A program made the position numbers and the translations under genes. The notes beneath the pieces are model-generated. The model saw only the letters and a list, made by a program, of their open reading frames with translations. It ran no database searches and was not told the DNA's origin. Below are positions 18,266-26,966 of a stretch of DNA of 64,000 nt, piece by piece. Source of the DNA: Mycolicibacterium mucogenicum DSM 44124 (lineage in GTDB: Bacteria > Actinomycetota > Actinomycetes > Mycobacteriales > Mycobacteriaceae); contig NZ_CP062008.1 of NCBI RefSeq assembly GCF_005670685.2, positions 2,232,001-2,296,000 on the forward strand, given 5' to 3'. Every line of letters begins with the position of its first letter. The first letter of the stretch is position 1.

Positions 18266-20764
18266 ATGACAATGCAGACACCAGATTCCGCTGCCGGAGC
18301 CGACGATACTTCGGTTTCGCCTGCTCCGGCAGCGGGATCACCCCGTCCGGCCAGCGACCTGAGCGCTGCTGTCGAGCAGCTGCTCAACGGCGGCGCACGC
18401 CGCCTCGATTCGGCGGCGTTGCGCGAAGCGCTGGTTGATCTGTACGAATTCTGGCTTGCCGCAAAGGCAACCGAGATCGGCATCACCGAGACCAGTGGAT
18501 TCTCCATCGTGGCGACCGGTGGTCTCGGGCGTCGGGAGATGCTGCCGTACTCGGACCTGGACCTGATGCTCCTACACGACGACCTGCCGCAGGCCGCCGT
18601 CACCGAGGTCGCCGAGGCGCTCTGGTACCCGTTGTGGGACGCCAACATTCACCTCGACCACAGCGTCCGGACGGTGCCGCAGGCACTCAAGACCGCCGCC
18701 GGCGACGTCTCTGCCGGGCTGGCCATGCTCGACGCCCGGCACATCGCGGGCGACTCGGATCTGTCGTCGCTGTTGGTCGGCGGTGCCCGGCGGCAGTGGC
18801 GGACCGGGATCACCTCCCGCTTCACCGAATTGATCGAACACGCCGCGGCGCGGTGGGAACGTTCCGGTCAGATCGCGCACCGCGCGGAACCGGATCTGAA
18901 GAACGGCCGCGGCGGCCTGCGTGATGTGCAGCTGCTCAACGCGCTGGCGATGGCGCAGTTGGCCGACGTCTACCCGAGCCGTTCGGTGGCGTCACCGATC
19001 GGCACCCTGGGCGACGCCCACCTGGCACTGCTCAACGTCCGTACCGAGCTCCATCGCGTCTCGCACAAGGGCCGTGAGATGGTGCTGGCCCAGTACGCCG
19101 ACGAGGTCGGCGCCGCACTGGGTATCGGTGACCGCTTCGATCTGGCGCGCATGATCAGCGATGCCGCCCGCACCATCAGCTTCTACGTGGACGCCGGCGT
19201 GCGTACCGCGGGGAATGCCCTGCCGCGCAGGGGATTTGCGGCGCTCAAGCGACCGGTCCGGCGACCGCTGGACGAGGGCGTGCTGGAATTCGGCGGCGAG
19301 GTCATCCTGGCCCGCGACGCCAAGCCGCAGCGCGATCCCGGCCTGATTCTTCGCGTGGCCGCCGCTGCGGCCACCAACGGACTGCCCATCGCGGGATCGA
19401 CCTTGGCGCGGCTGGCCGAATCAGCGCCCGAACTGCGGGCACCGTGGCCGAAAGAAGCGCTCAACGACCTGCTCGTGATGCTGGCGGCCGGGCCCGGTGC
19501 GGTGTCCACCGTGGAGGCCCTCGACCGGACCGGGCTGTGGGGCCGGTTGTTCCCGGAGTGGGGCGCGATCCGCGACCTCCCGCCGCGCGATGTCGTGCAC
19601 ATCTGGACCGTCGACCGTCATCTGATCGAAACCGTCTCCCGGGCAAGCGCTTTCACCACCCGCGTGGACCGGCCCGATCTGCTGGTGCTGGGTGCGCTGC
19701 TGCATGACATCGGCAAGGGCCGGGGTGGCGATCACAGTGTGATCGGCGCCGAGCTGGCCAACCAGATCGGCATCCGGCTCGGCCTGTGGCCGGCCGACAT
19801 CGAGGTGCTGGTCAAGATGGTGCGCTACCACCTGCTGCTGCCGGAGACGGCGACGCGACGAGACCTGCAGGACCCCAACACCATTGCCGCGGTCGTCGAC
19901 GCGCTGGGCGGTGACGGACTGCTGCTGGAGCTGCTGCACGCGCTGGCCGAGGCGGATTCGCTCGCCACCGGCCCCGGCGTGTGGGGTGACTGGAAGGCCT
20001 CCCTGATCGGCGATCTGGTCCGGCGCTGCCGGCTGATGATGGCAGGGGAGGACCTGCCGCACCCCGATCCCATTGATCCGCAACTGCTTTCGCGTGCCGA
20101 TCAGAGCGGCGTCCACGTGGAACTCACCGCGGCGGACAGTGCGCACATGTTCAACGTCACCATGCTCGCCCCGGACCGGCGCGGCCTGTTGTCCAAAGCC
20201 GCCGGCGTGCTGGCCCTGCATTCGCTGCGGGTGCACTCGGCGTCGGTCAACAGCCATGAGGGACTGGCGATAAACACGTTCGTGGTGTCGCCGCACTTCG
20301 GCTCTCCGCCCGCCGCGGAACTGCTGCGTCAGCAGTTCATCCTGGCTCTCGACGGTGATCTCGACGTGATCGCCGCACTCGAGCAGAGGGACGAGGAGAC
20401 TCCGGCCCCGACCCGGCGCGCCGGTGAGGTTCTGGCAGCGGTGCCGGGTTACCACACGGTCGCGCCGCCGCGCGTGCGGTGGTTCCCGGGCTCCTCGGAC
20501 GACGAGTTGGTCGTGCAGATCCGCAGCGCCGACCGGCCCGGCCTGCTCGCGCGCCTGGCCGCGGTGGTCGAACGCAAGGGCGCGGACGTCGCCTGGGCCA
20601 AGGTGACGACGCTCGGCGCCACCGTCGTCGACGCGTTCGGTCTGGTGGTTCCGGAATCCTTGACGGCCGACGAGGCCCGGACGGCGTTCGAACAGGATCT
20701 GTACGCGGTGTTGCCCGCGCCTGCGCCGGCCAAGCCCGCGGTGATCACCGCTGAGGTGAGTTAG
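18266..20764 (+). CDS. glnD: PII uridylyl/adenylyltransferase GlnD
   Basis: GlnD modifies and demodifies GlnK according to the glutamine level. The 832-residue protein has, in order, the nucleotidyltransferase domain ([19 protein letters not shown], about residues 84-102), the GlnD linker, an HD phosphohydrolase domain ([14 protein letters not shown], about 478-491) and two ACT domains (about 635 and 750 onward). In actinobacteria this protein acts as an adenylyltransferase. The last 20 bases overlap the convergent FAD monooxygenase gene on the other strand. Confidence 0.95.
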   Translation: MTMQTPDSAAGADDTSVSPAPAAGSPRPASDLSAAVEQLLNGGARRLDSAALREALVDLYEFWLAAKATEIGITETSGFSIVATGGLGRREMLPYSDLDLMLLHDDLPQAAVTEVAEALWYPLWDANIHLDHSVRTVPQALKTAAGDVSAGLAMLDARHIAGDSDLSSLLVGGARRQWRTGITSRFTELIEHAAARWERSGQIAHRAEPDLKNGRGGLRDVQLLNALAMAQLADVYPSRSVASPIGTLGDAHLALLNVRTELHRVSHKGREMVLAQYADEVGAALGIGDRFDLARMISDAARTISFYVDAGVRTAGNALPRRGFAALKRPVRRPLDEGVLEFGGEVILARDAKPQRDPGLILRVAAAAATNGLPIAGSTLARLAESAPELRAPWPKEALNDLLVMLAAGPGAVSTVEALDRTGLWGRLFPEWGAIRDLPPRDVVHIWTVDRHLIETVSRASAFTTRVDRPDLLVLGALLHDIGKGRGGDHSVIGAELANQIGIRLGLWPADIEVLVKMVRYHLLLPETATRRDLQDPNTIAAVVDALGGDGLLLELLHALAEADSLATGPGVWGDWKASLIGDLVRRCRLMMAGEDLPHPDPIDPQLLSRADQSGVHVELTAADSAHMFNVTMLAPDRRGLLSKAAGVLALHSLRVHSASVNSHEGLAINTFVVSPHFGSPPAAELLRQQFILALDGDLDVIAALEQRDEETPAPTRRAGEVLAAVPGYHTVAPPRVRWFPGSSDDELVVQIRSADRPGLLARLAAVVERKGADVAWAKVTTLGATVVDAFGLVVPESLTADEARTAFEQDLYAVLPAPAPAKPAVITAEVS

Positions 20765-22190
20765 CGAGTTCGGCGCTGCCGCACCACTTCCGGACGGCGG
20801 CGGGCGCATCGGCCGCCGCCCCGGCCCACGCGACGTATCCGTCGGGCCGGATCAGTACGGCGGGCGGCAACTGGTCATCGCCGGTGACCGCGCAGGTGAC
20901 GTCGGTGCGGCCGAGCGCCAGACCGCTCTTGGTCAGCAGCAGGAACCGGCCGTCGCGCAGCAGTTCGTAGACGCGGGTGCCCGCGCACGCGATGTCGGGT
21001 ATCCGTCGCCCGACGAGTCGATGATCGTCGCGCTTGCGTGGATAACTGATCGCAATTCCGCTGAGTCGGCCGCCCAACGCACGCCGGGTCGGTCCGGTGC
21101 TCAGGAGCGCGGTGATCGCGACGCGCCGCAGCAGTCGCCGCGGCAGGCTGCGTCCCAGCACCAGCTGATTGAAAGCGTCGGTGAGTTTCAGGACGTTGGC
21201 GCCCACGGCATGGCGTTCGGTCTGGTAGCTGTCCAGAAGCCAGGCCGGTGCGGTGCCCTTGACGGCCGACGCCAGCTTCCAGCCCAGGTTCATCGCGTCC
21301 TGGATGCCGGTGTTCATGCCCTGCGCGCCGAGAGGCGAGTGGATGTGGGCCGCGTCCCCGGCGATGAAGCAGCGTCCGACGCGATAGCGGTCGGCCTGGC
21401 GTCGCTCGGACAGGAACCGGGTACTCCAGCGCATCTCGCCCATGCCGAAGTCCGTTTTCGCGATGCGGCGCATGGAGGCCGTGATCTCGGAAAGCGGTAC
21501 CGGCTCGCCGAGCGGCACGTCTTCCCGGGTCCGGTCCCAGGCGATGGCGCGGAACCAGCCGTCGCCGAACGGGACCAGCAGCACGACGCCGTCGGGACTG
21601 TTGGCGGCGGCCAGCCCGTCGGCCGGCGGGTTCGCCAGTTGAACGTCTGCCAGCAGGATGTGGGTCTGGTACTGCTTGCCGGCGAATCCGATGCCCAGCA
21701 TGGTGCGCACCGCGCTGTGTGCGCCGTCGCAGCCGACGAGGTAACCGGCGCGGACCGTGCTCTGGTCCGCGAGGCGCACGGTGACGCCGTCGGTGTCCTG
21801 TGTCAGGCCGACAACCTCCGCGCCGTAACGGATTTCGACGCCGAGTTGGATGGCGCGGGCGGTCAGCACCCGTTCGGTCAGGCTCTGCGGTGCCATCAAG
21901 ACCATGGGGTAGCGGGTGGGTACTTCCCGCAGGTTGATCGCGGCGCCCGGGACAGGGCTCACGCTCTGGACCGGCAGGCCGCGCGCCACGAGTTCGTCGG
22001 CCAGGCCGCGGGCGTCCAGTAGTTCCAGCGTCCGCGCATGCACGCCGAAGGCCCGGGTGATGTTCGGGATGTCGCGGCGTTGTTCGAGCAGCTGCACCGC
22101 GACGCCGCGCATGGCCAGTTCGCATGCCAACGCCAGGCCCGTCGGGCCGGCGCCGACAACGACGACGTCGGTGCTGTTCAAAGTGGTCAT
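20745..22190 (-). CDS. FAD-dependent aromatic hydroxylase (PheA/TfdB/RdmE type)
   Basis: The 481-residue flavoprotein monooxygenase begins [29 protein letters not shown], with the FAD-binding GxGxxG. A DG-type motif follows ([11 protein letters not shown], near residue 160). The second FAD motif is [29 protein letters not shown] (about residues 270-300), and a thioredoxin-like tail comes last. This class hydroxylates phenols or polyketide-like rings with NAD(P)H and oxygen; the substrate is unknown. The ATG at 22190 is chosen because it begins at the conserved FAD fold; 24 further codons upstream have no similarity. It does not belong to the housekeeping operon around it and is probably an insertion in this lineage. 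Tandem palindromes upstream suggest tight control. Confidence 0.88.
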   Translation of the reverse strand: MTTLNSTDVVVVGAGPTGLALACELAMRGVAVQLLEQRRDIPNITRAFGVHARTLELLDARGLADELVARGLPVQSVSPVPGAAINLREVPTRYPMVLMAPQSLTERVLTARAIQLGVEIRYGAEVVGLTQDTDGVTVRLADQSTVRAGYLVGCDGAHSAVRTMLGIGFAGKQYQTHILLADVQLANPPADGLAAANSPDGVVLLVPFGDGWFRAIAWDRTREDVPLGEPVPLSEITASMRRIAKTDFGMGEMRWSTRFLSERRQADRYRVGRCFIAGDAAHIHSPLGAQGMNTGIQDAMNLGWKLASAVKGTAPAWLLDSYQTERHAVGANVLKLTDAFNQLVLGRSLPRRLLRRVAITALLSTGPTRRALGGRLSGIAISYPRKRDDHRLVGRRIPDIACAGTRVYELLRDGRFLLLTKSGLALGRTDVTCAVTGDDQLPPAVLIRPDGYVAWAGAAADAPAAVRKWCGSAELANSPQR

Positions 22191-22208
22191 CTCCGGCTCC
22201 TCAATTAA

Positions 22209-22240
22209 TTCATCAGGCAATGAATTCATCACGTGATGAA
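22209..22240. promoter_or_regulatory. Two abutting 16-bp dyads between the FAD monooxygenase and ffh
   Basis: TTCATCAGGCAATGAA (22209-22224, imperfect dyad) is followed directly by TTCATCACGTGATGAA (22225-22240, perfect 16-bp palindrome). Both share TTCATCA/TGATGAA-type half-sites. They lie 18-50 bases upstream of the monooxygenase ATG and about 85 bases upstream of ffh. This looks like a double operator for a dimeric regulator of the MarR or TetR kind, but no regulator gene is adjacent. Confidence 0.6.
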
Positions 22241-22311
22241 ATACTGCGCGTCGAGGTGTCACCGTGTCAAGGGGACGGTGGTGCCGAAGTACCGGCGACG
22301 GGCGCTGCAGT

Positions 22312-22317
22312 TAGGCT
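22312..22317 (+). promoter_or_regulatory. -10 hexamer (TAGGCT) for ffh
   Basis: TAGGCT lies 7 bases before the ffh GTG without a Shine-Dalgarno sequence, consistent with a leaderless transcript. Confidence 0.45.
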
Positions 22318-22324
22318 TAACCCC

Positions 22325-23902
22325 GTGTTTGAATCCCTGTCCGACCGGTTGACCGGTGCGCTGTCAGGCCTGCGCGGCAAGGGCCGGCTGACCGACGCCG
22401 ATATCGACGCCACCGCCCGCGAAATCCGCCTGGCCCTGCTCGAGGCCGACGTGTCGTTGCCGGTCACGCGCGAGTTCATCGGCCGGATCAAGGAACGTGC
22501 CAAGGGCGCCGAGGTCTCCGGTGCGCTGAACCCGGCGCAGCAGGTCGTCAAGATCGTCAACGAGGAGCTCATCGGCATCCTCGGTGGTGAGACGCGCCAG
22601 CTGGCGTTCGCCAAGACCCCGCCAACGGTGATCATGCTCGCCGGTCTGCAGGGTTCCGGTAAGACGACCCTCGCCGGCAAGCTGTCGAAATGGCTCAAGG
22701 ACCAAGGACATACGCCGCTGCTGGTCGCCTGTGACCTGCAGCGCCCCGGCGCCGTCAACCAGCTGCAGATCGTCGGTGAGCGGGCGGGCGTCAGCGTCTT
22801 CGCGCCGCATCCGGGAGTCTCGCCCGACGGCGTGACCATCGACCAGATGACCACCGGTGACCCGGTGTCGGTCGCCGCCGCGGGTCTGGCCGAGGCCAAG
22901 GCCAAGCACTTCGACGTCGTGATCGTCGACACCGCCGGCCGCCTCGGTATCGACGAGGAACTGATGGCCCAGGCCGCGGCGATCCGCGACGCCGTCACGC
23001 CCGACGAGACGCTGTTCGTCCTCGACGCGATGATCGGTCAGGACGCCGTCACGACCGCCAACGCTTTCCGTGAGGGCGTCGGCTTCACCGGTGTCGTGCT
23101 GACCAAGCTGGACGGCGACGCCCGCGGTGGTGCCGCGCTGTCGGTGCGTGAGGTCACCGGCGCGCCGATCCTGTTCGCCTCCGCCGGTGAGAAGCTCGAG
23201 GACTTCGACGTCTTCCACCCGGACCGCATGGCGTCGCGCATCCTGGGCATGGGCGACGTGCTCACCCTGATCGAGCAGGCCGAGCAGGTCTTCGATCAGA
23301 AGAAGGCCGAAGAGGCCGCCGCCAAGATCGGCTCCGGTGAACTGACGCTCGAGGACTTCCTCGAGCAGATGCTGATGATCCGCAAGATGGGCCCCATCGG
23401 GAACCTGCTGGGCATGCTGCCCGGCGCCGGCCAGATGAAGGACGCCCTGGCGGCCGTCGACGACAGCCACCTGGACCGCATTCAGGCCATCATCCGCGGC
23501 ATGACCCCCGCCGAGCGGTCCGACCCGAAGATCATCAACGCCTCCCGGCGCCTGCGCATCGCGAACGGTTCCGGTGTCACGGTGGCCGAGGTCAACCAGC
23601 TGGTCGACCGCTTCTTCGAGGCCCGCAAGATGATGTCGCAGATGGCCGGCCAGATGGGAATGCCGTTCGGCCGCAAGAGCTCTCGCAAAGCCGCCAAGGG
23701 TAAGAACAAGCAGGCCGGCAAGGGGCGGAAGGGCGGACGGGGCCCGACGGCGCCGAAGGCGGCCGCCAACCCGTTCGGTCTCGACCCGAGTGCGCTGCCG
23801 GGCGGTTTCCCGGACCTGTCGAACATGCCGCAGGGGCTCAACGAGTTGCCGCCGGGCCTTGCCGACTTCGATCTGTCACAGCTGAAGTTCCCGAAGAAGT
23901 AG
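22325..23902 (+). CDS. ffh: Signal recognition particle protein Ffh
   Basis: Ffh (SRP54) binds signal sequences and 4.5S RNA and delivers ribosomes to FtsY. The 525-residue protein starts VFESLSDRLTGALSGLRGKGRLTDADIDATAREIR (N domain). The GTPase has GLQGSGKTTLAGKLSKWL (near residue 106), DTAGRLGIDEELM and TKLDGDARGGAALS. The methionine-rich M domain covers about residues 315-440 (LEQMLMIRKMGPIGNLLGMLPG, MMSQMAGQMGMPFG). A lysine/glycine-rich linker and a PGGFPDLSNMPQGL tail make it longer than E. coli Ffh, as in other mycobacteria. The GTG at 22325 is supported by domain start and the -10 spacing. Confidence 0.97.
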   Translation: MFESLSDRLTGALSGLRGKGRLTDADIDATAREIRLALLEADVSLPVTREFIGRIKERAKGAEVSGALNPAQQVVKIVNEELIGILGGETRQLAFAKTPPTVIMLAGLQGSGKTTLAGKLSKWLKDQGHTPLLVACDLQRPGAVNQLQIVGERAGVSVFAPHPGVSPDGVTIDQMTTGDPVSVAAAGLAEAKAKHFDVVIVDTAGRLGIDEELMAQAAAIRDAVTPDETLFVLDAMIGQDAVTTANAFREGVGFTGVVLTKLDGDARGGAALSVREVTGAPILFASAGEKLEDFDVFHPDRMASRILGMGDVLTLIEQAEQVFDQKKAEEAAAKIGSGELTLEDFLEQMLMIRKMGPIGNLLGMLPGAGQMKDALAAVDDSHLDRIQAIIRGMTPAERSDPKIINASRRLRIANGSGVTVAEVNQLVDRFFEARKMMSQMAGQMGMPFGRKSSRKAAKGKNKQAGKGRKGGRGPTAPKAAANPFGLDPSALPGGFPDLSNMPQGLNELPPGLADFDLSQLKFPKK

Positions 23903-23904
23903 CC

Positions 23905-25002
23905 GTGCGGGCGGCTTCTCCCGTCGCTTCGCTCGCCCCGAGGCTGCACATCCGCGGTCGGGGACTGCCCGACGGCGACGAGGTGCAGTGGTGGATACAC
24001 CAGGGCGTGCTCTCGGCCGAGCCGATCGCGAACGCCGAGACGATCTTCGACGGCGGCTGGATCATCCCCGGCCTCGTCGACGCGCACTGCCACGTCGGCA
24101 TCGGGCCGGGCGGCCCTGTCGAACTCGACGAGGCCGAGCGCCAGGCCGAGACCGAGCGGCAGGCCGGTGCGCTGCTGCTGCGCGACGCCGGATCGCCCGT
24201 CGACACCCACGCCTTCGACGACCGTGACGATCTGCCACGGATCATCCGCGCGGGACGGCACCTGGCCCGGCCCAAGCGCTACATGCCGGGGCTGCCGATC
24301 GACATCGAAGACGAATCGCAGCTGCCGCAGTACGTCGCCGAGCAGGCCCGCCGCGGTGACGGCTGGGTCAAGCTCGTCGGCGACTGGATCGACCGGGGAG
24401 TGGGCGACCTGGCGCCGTTGTGGTCTGACGACATCCTCAAACAGGCCATCGACGCCGCCCACGCCAACGGTGCCCGCGTCACGGCACACGTGTTCGGCGA
24501 GGAGGCCCTGCCGGGACTGATCAACGCGGGCATCGACTGCATCGAGCACGGCACCGGCATCACCGACGACATCATCGAGCTGATGCTGGCCCACGGCACG
24601 GCGCTGGTGCCGACCCTGATCAACATCGAGAATTTCCCCGGTATCGCGGAGAAAGCCACCAAGTTCCCGGCCTACGCCAAGCACATGAGCGACCTGTACG
24701 CGACGTGCCCGCAGCGGGTCGGTGCCGCACACGAGGCCGGCGTTCCCATCTACGCGGGCACCGACGCCGGCGGCATGATCGCCCACGGCCGTATCGCCGA
24801 CGAGGTCGCCGCCCTCGGCCGGGTGGGGCTGAGCCCGACGGATGCGCTGGGAGCGGCCAGCTGGAATGCGCGAAAGTGGTTGGGGCGTCCGGCACTCGAG
24901 CACGGCGCGTCGGCCGACCTGGTCTGCTACGCCGAGGACCCACGGCTACCGGGCGTGCTCGACCACCCAGCCCTGGTGATCCTGCGCGGCCGGGTCTACT
25001 GA
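23905..25002 (+). CDS. Amidohydrolase family protein
   Basis: The 365-residue protein fits the imidazolonepropionase/prolidase-like amidohydrolases. Metal ligands are suggested by GLVDAHCHVGIG (HxH, near residue 60), WVKLVGDW (a lysine that may be carboxylated), TAHVFGEEAL and IDCIEHGTGI (histidines) and AGTDAGG (aspartate). It corresponds to the amidohydrolase gene found downstream of ffh in mycobacteria; the substrate is not known. The GTG start lies 2 bases after the ffh stop, so the two are probably one transcript. It converges on the D,D-carboxypeptidase gene with one base between the stops. Confidence 0.85.
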   Translation: MRAASPVASLAPRLHIRGRGLPDGDEVQWWIHQGVLSAEPIANAETIFDGGWIIPGLVDAHCHVGIGPGGPVELDEAERQAETERQAGALLLRDAGSPVDTHAFDDRDDLPRIIRAGRHLARPKRYMPGLPIDIEDESQLPQYVAEQARRGDGWVKLVGDWIDRGVGDLAPLWSDDILKQAIDAAHANGARVTAHVFGEEALPGLINAGIDCIEHGTGITDDIIELMLAHGTALVPTLINIENFPGIAEKATKFPAYAKHMSDLYATCPQRVGAAHEAGVPIYAGTDAGGMIAHGRIADEVAALGRVGLSPTDALGAASWNARKWLGRPALEHGASADLVCYAEDPRLPGVLDHPALVILRGRVY

Positions 25003-25003
25003 C

Positions 25004-25837
25004 TCAGGCGTACTGGCTGAAACCCCAGTCGAACAACTGCCGGGCCTGCGGGTAGAGATCGCCGGTGCCGTACATCTGCACCACGACCAGCCGGTGGTTA
25101 CCGCGTTGTGCCGCACCGGCGTACGTCTTGCGGGCCCGGTCCGTGTAGCCGGTCTTGCCGGCGAAATCGCCCGGGTAACCGGTCAACAACTCGTTCTGAC
25201 TGGTGAGGGTCCGGCCGGGGAACTGCGCCGACGTCTGCCGGAAGATCTCGGCGATCACCGGATAGGTCAGCGCCGCCCGGTAGATCACCCCGAGATCGCG
25301 CGGTGTGGTGATCGATTCCCAGCCCGGCCCGTCGAGCCCGGACGGTGAGCCGGCACGGGTGCTGCGGGCGCCGAGCGCCGCCGCCTTGCGATTCATGGCG
25401 GCCACCGTGACGCGCTGGCCGCCGAGCATGTCCGCCAGCATGTTCGCGGCGTCGTTGCCCGACACCATGAGCAGCCCGTCGAGGAGCTGCCGCACGGAGT
25501 ACACCTGCCCGGGTTTGAGCCCGACGCACGAGCACTCGACTTTGGTGTGCGAGTCGTTGGCCCGGCCCAGGGCATCGGGCCGGAGGTTGTCCAGGACGAC
25601 CATCGCCAGCAGCGGCTTGATGGTGCTGGCCGGCGCGTACGAGCCATTGGGGTCCTGCGACGCCAGTACCTGGCCGGTATCGAGGTCGGCGACCAGCCAC
25701 GCTTTGGCGGGGCCGTTCGCCAGCGCCTGTGCGCCCGTCGGCTGCCCGGACGGTTCGGCCGCGGCGAGGGGTGTAGCGATCGGCGTCACCAGTAGTGCGC
25801 CGAGGGCCAGCGCGGTCGCCGTGAACAGTTTGCGCAC
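25004..25837 (-). CDS. D-alanyl-D-alanine carboxypeptidase (DacB2-like)
   Basis: A secreted penicillin-binding serine peptidase that trims pentapeptide stems of peptidoglycan. The 277-residue protein has a signal peptide (MRKLFTATALALGALLVTPIATPLAAA). The three active-site motifs are in order: STIK at 71-74, SGN at 126-128 and KTG at 228-230. There is no C-terminal amphipathic anchor domain, so it is a short class C low-molecular-mass PBP. It is adjacent to a paralogue with the same motifs on the same strand, 64 bases apart. Confidence 0.92.
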   Translation of the reverse strand: MRKLFTATALALGALLVTPIATPLAAAEPSGQPTGAQALANGPAKAWLVADLDTGQVLASQDPNGSYAPASTIKPLLAMVVLDNLRPDALGRANDSHTKVECSCVGLKPGQVYSVRQLLDGLLMVSGNDAANMLADMLGGQRVTVAAMNRKAAALGARSTRAGSPSGLDGPGWESITTPRDLGVIYRAALTYPVIAEIFRQTSAQFPGRTLTSQNELLTGYPGDFAGKTGYTDRARKTYAGAAQRGNHRLVVVQMYGTGDLYPQARQLFDWGFSQYA

Positions 25838-25901
25838 GAGCGCCGACGCTACGGATCCCAGGCTGCGATCAGCTCGCGCCGAGATTCCGGTCGGGTCTCG
25901 G

Positions 25902-26780
25902 TTAGAGGGAGCCGACGCTGACCGAGCGGTCCTGCGCGAAGCCCCAATCCAGCAACTGTGACGCCTGATCCCAGTAGGTCGGCCCGCCCTCGCGCACCAT
26001 GCCGTACATCATCGCGATGACGAGGCGGCGGCCGCCGCGGTCGGCGGCACCCACGTAGGTCTTCTTGGCGGCGTTGGTGAACCCGGTCTTGCCGCCGATG
26101 GCGCCCGGGTACCGCTGCAGCAGCTGGTTCTCGTTGACGATCTGCTCGTTGCCGCTCTTGCCGGGGAACGTCGCGGCGGGCTGCGCGGTGATCTGCGCGA
26201 AGTAGGGGTTGGCCATCGCGGCACGGAAGATGATGGCCAGGTCGCGGGGTGTGGTCCAGCCGGAACCGCCCGCGCCGTCGAGGCCCGACGGGGTGGCGGC
26301 GTGGGTGTCGACGGCGCCGATGGCGGCGGCCTTGGCATTCATCTTGGCGACGGCGACGTCGTAGCCGCCGATCATGTCGGCCAGGGCGTTGGCGGCGTCG
26401 TTGCCCGAGGCGAGCAGCACCGCGTCCAGCAGCTGACGGGCGGTGTAGACGTGGCCGGGAACGATGCCGGCGCAGTTGCACTCCACCTGGGTGTCGGCGA
26501 CGGTGCCGGCCACGGTCGCGTCCAGGTTCGGCAGTTCACTGAGTGCCGTCAGCGCCAGCAGCGTCTTGATGGTGCTGGCGGGCGGATGCCGCAGGTCGAT
26601 GTCCTGACCGGCGAGGATCTGGCCCGAGTCCATGTCGGCGACGATCCAGGCCGGTGCCGGCCCTGCCGGAATCTGCACGGTGCCGACCGGTTGGATGTCG
26701 GGGTCAGCGGCCGCAACCGGCGGCGCGACGAGGAACACGAGCGTCAGGGTCGCCATGACGGCGGTTGCGAACCTTCCCAT
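25902..26780 (-). CDS. D-alanyl-D-alanine carboxypeptidase, second copy
   Basis: This 292-residue paralogue lies upstream of the previous gene. It has a signal peptide (MGRFATAVMATLTLVFLVAPPVAAA) and the motifs STIK (near 87), SGNDAAN (near 142) and GKTGFTNAAKKTY (near 244), all in the same relative places. The two proteins are clearly related along their length (DMDSGQ/DLDTGQ, LDAVLLASGND/LDGLLMVSGND, TTPRDL). A local tandem duplication is the simplest explanation. The start at 26780 gives a complete signal peptide. Both would act on periplasmic peptidoglycan. Confidence 0.9.
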   Translation of the reverse strand: MGRFATAVMATLTLVFLVAPPVAAADPDIQPVGTVQIPAGPAPAWIVADMDSGQILAGQDIDLRHPPASTIKTLLALTALSELPNLDATVAGTVADTQVECNCAGIVPGHVYTARQLLDAVLLASGNDAANALADMIGGYDVAVAKMNAKAAAIGAVDTHAATPSGLDGAGGSGWTTPRDLAIIFRAAMANPYFAQITAQPAATFPGKSGNEQIVNENQLLQRYPGAIGGKTGFTNAAKKTYVGAADRGGRRLVIAMMYGMVREGGPTYWDQASQLLDWGFAQDRSVSVGSL

Positions 26781-26947
26781 GGAGCCAGCAGCCTACTGGC
26801 CGAACCTGGACGGCGCCGCCTGGACGTCGTCGCACCAGTGGCTCCTGTTCGGCGCGACCGACAATCTTGGAAAACTCTGGTCACTTTGTTTGCGCTGGTC
26901 ACGGTGGGTGACTAGGGCCTCATTCGTCACAGCGAAATGTCGGTGGT

Positions 26948-26963
26948 TCGAACTAGTGTTCGA
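26948..26963. promoter_or_regulatory. LexA SOS box overlapping the -10 of the 13E12 gene
   Basis: TCGAAC-TAGT-GTTCGA is a perfect match to the mycobacterial LexA box TCGAAC-N4-GTTCGA. The -10-like TAGTGT (26954-26959) lies inside it, 7 bases before the ATG at 26967. LexA binding would therefore block the promoter directly, and DNA damage would induce the gene. Confidence 0.85.
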
Positions 26964-26966
26964 AAT

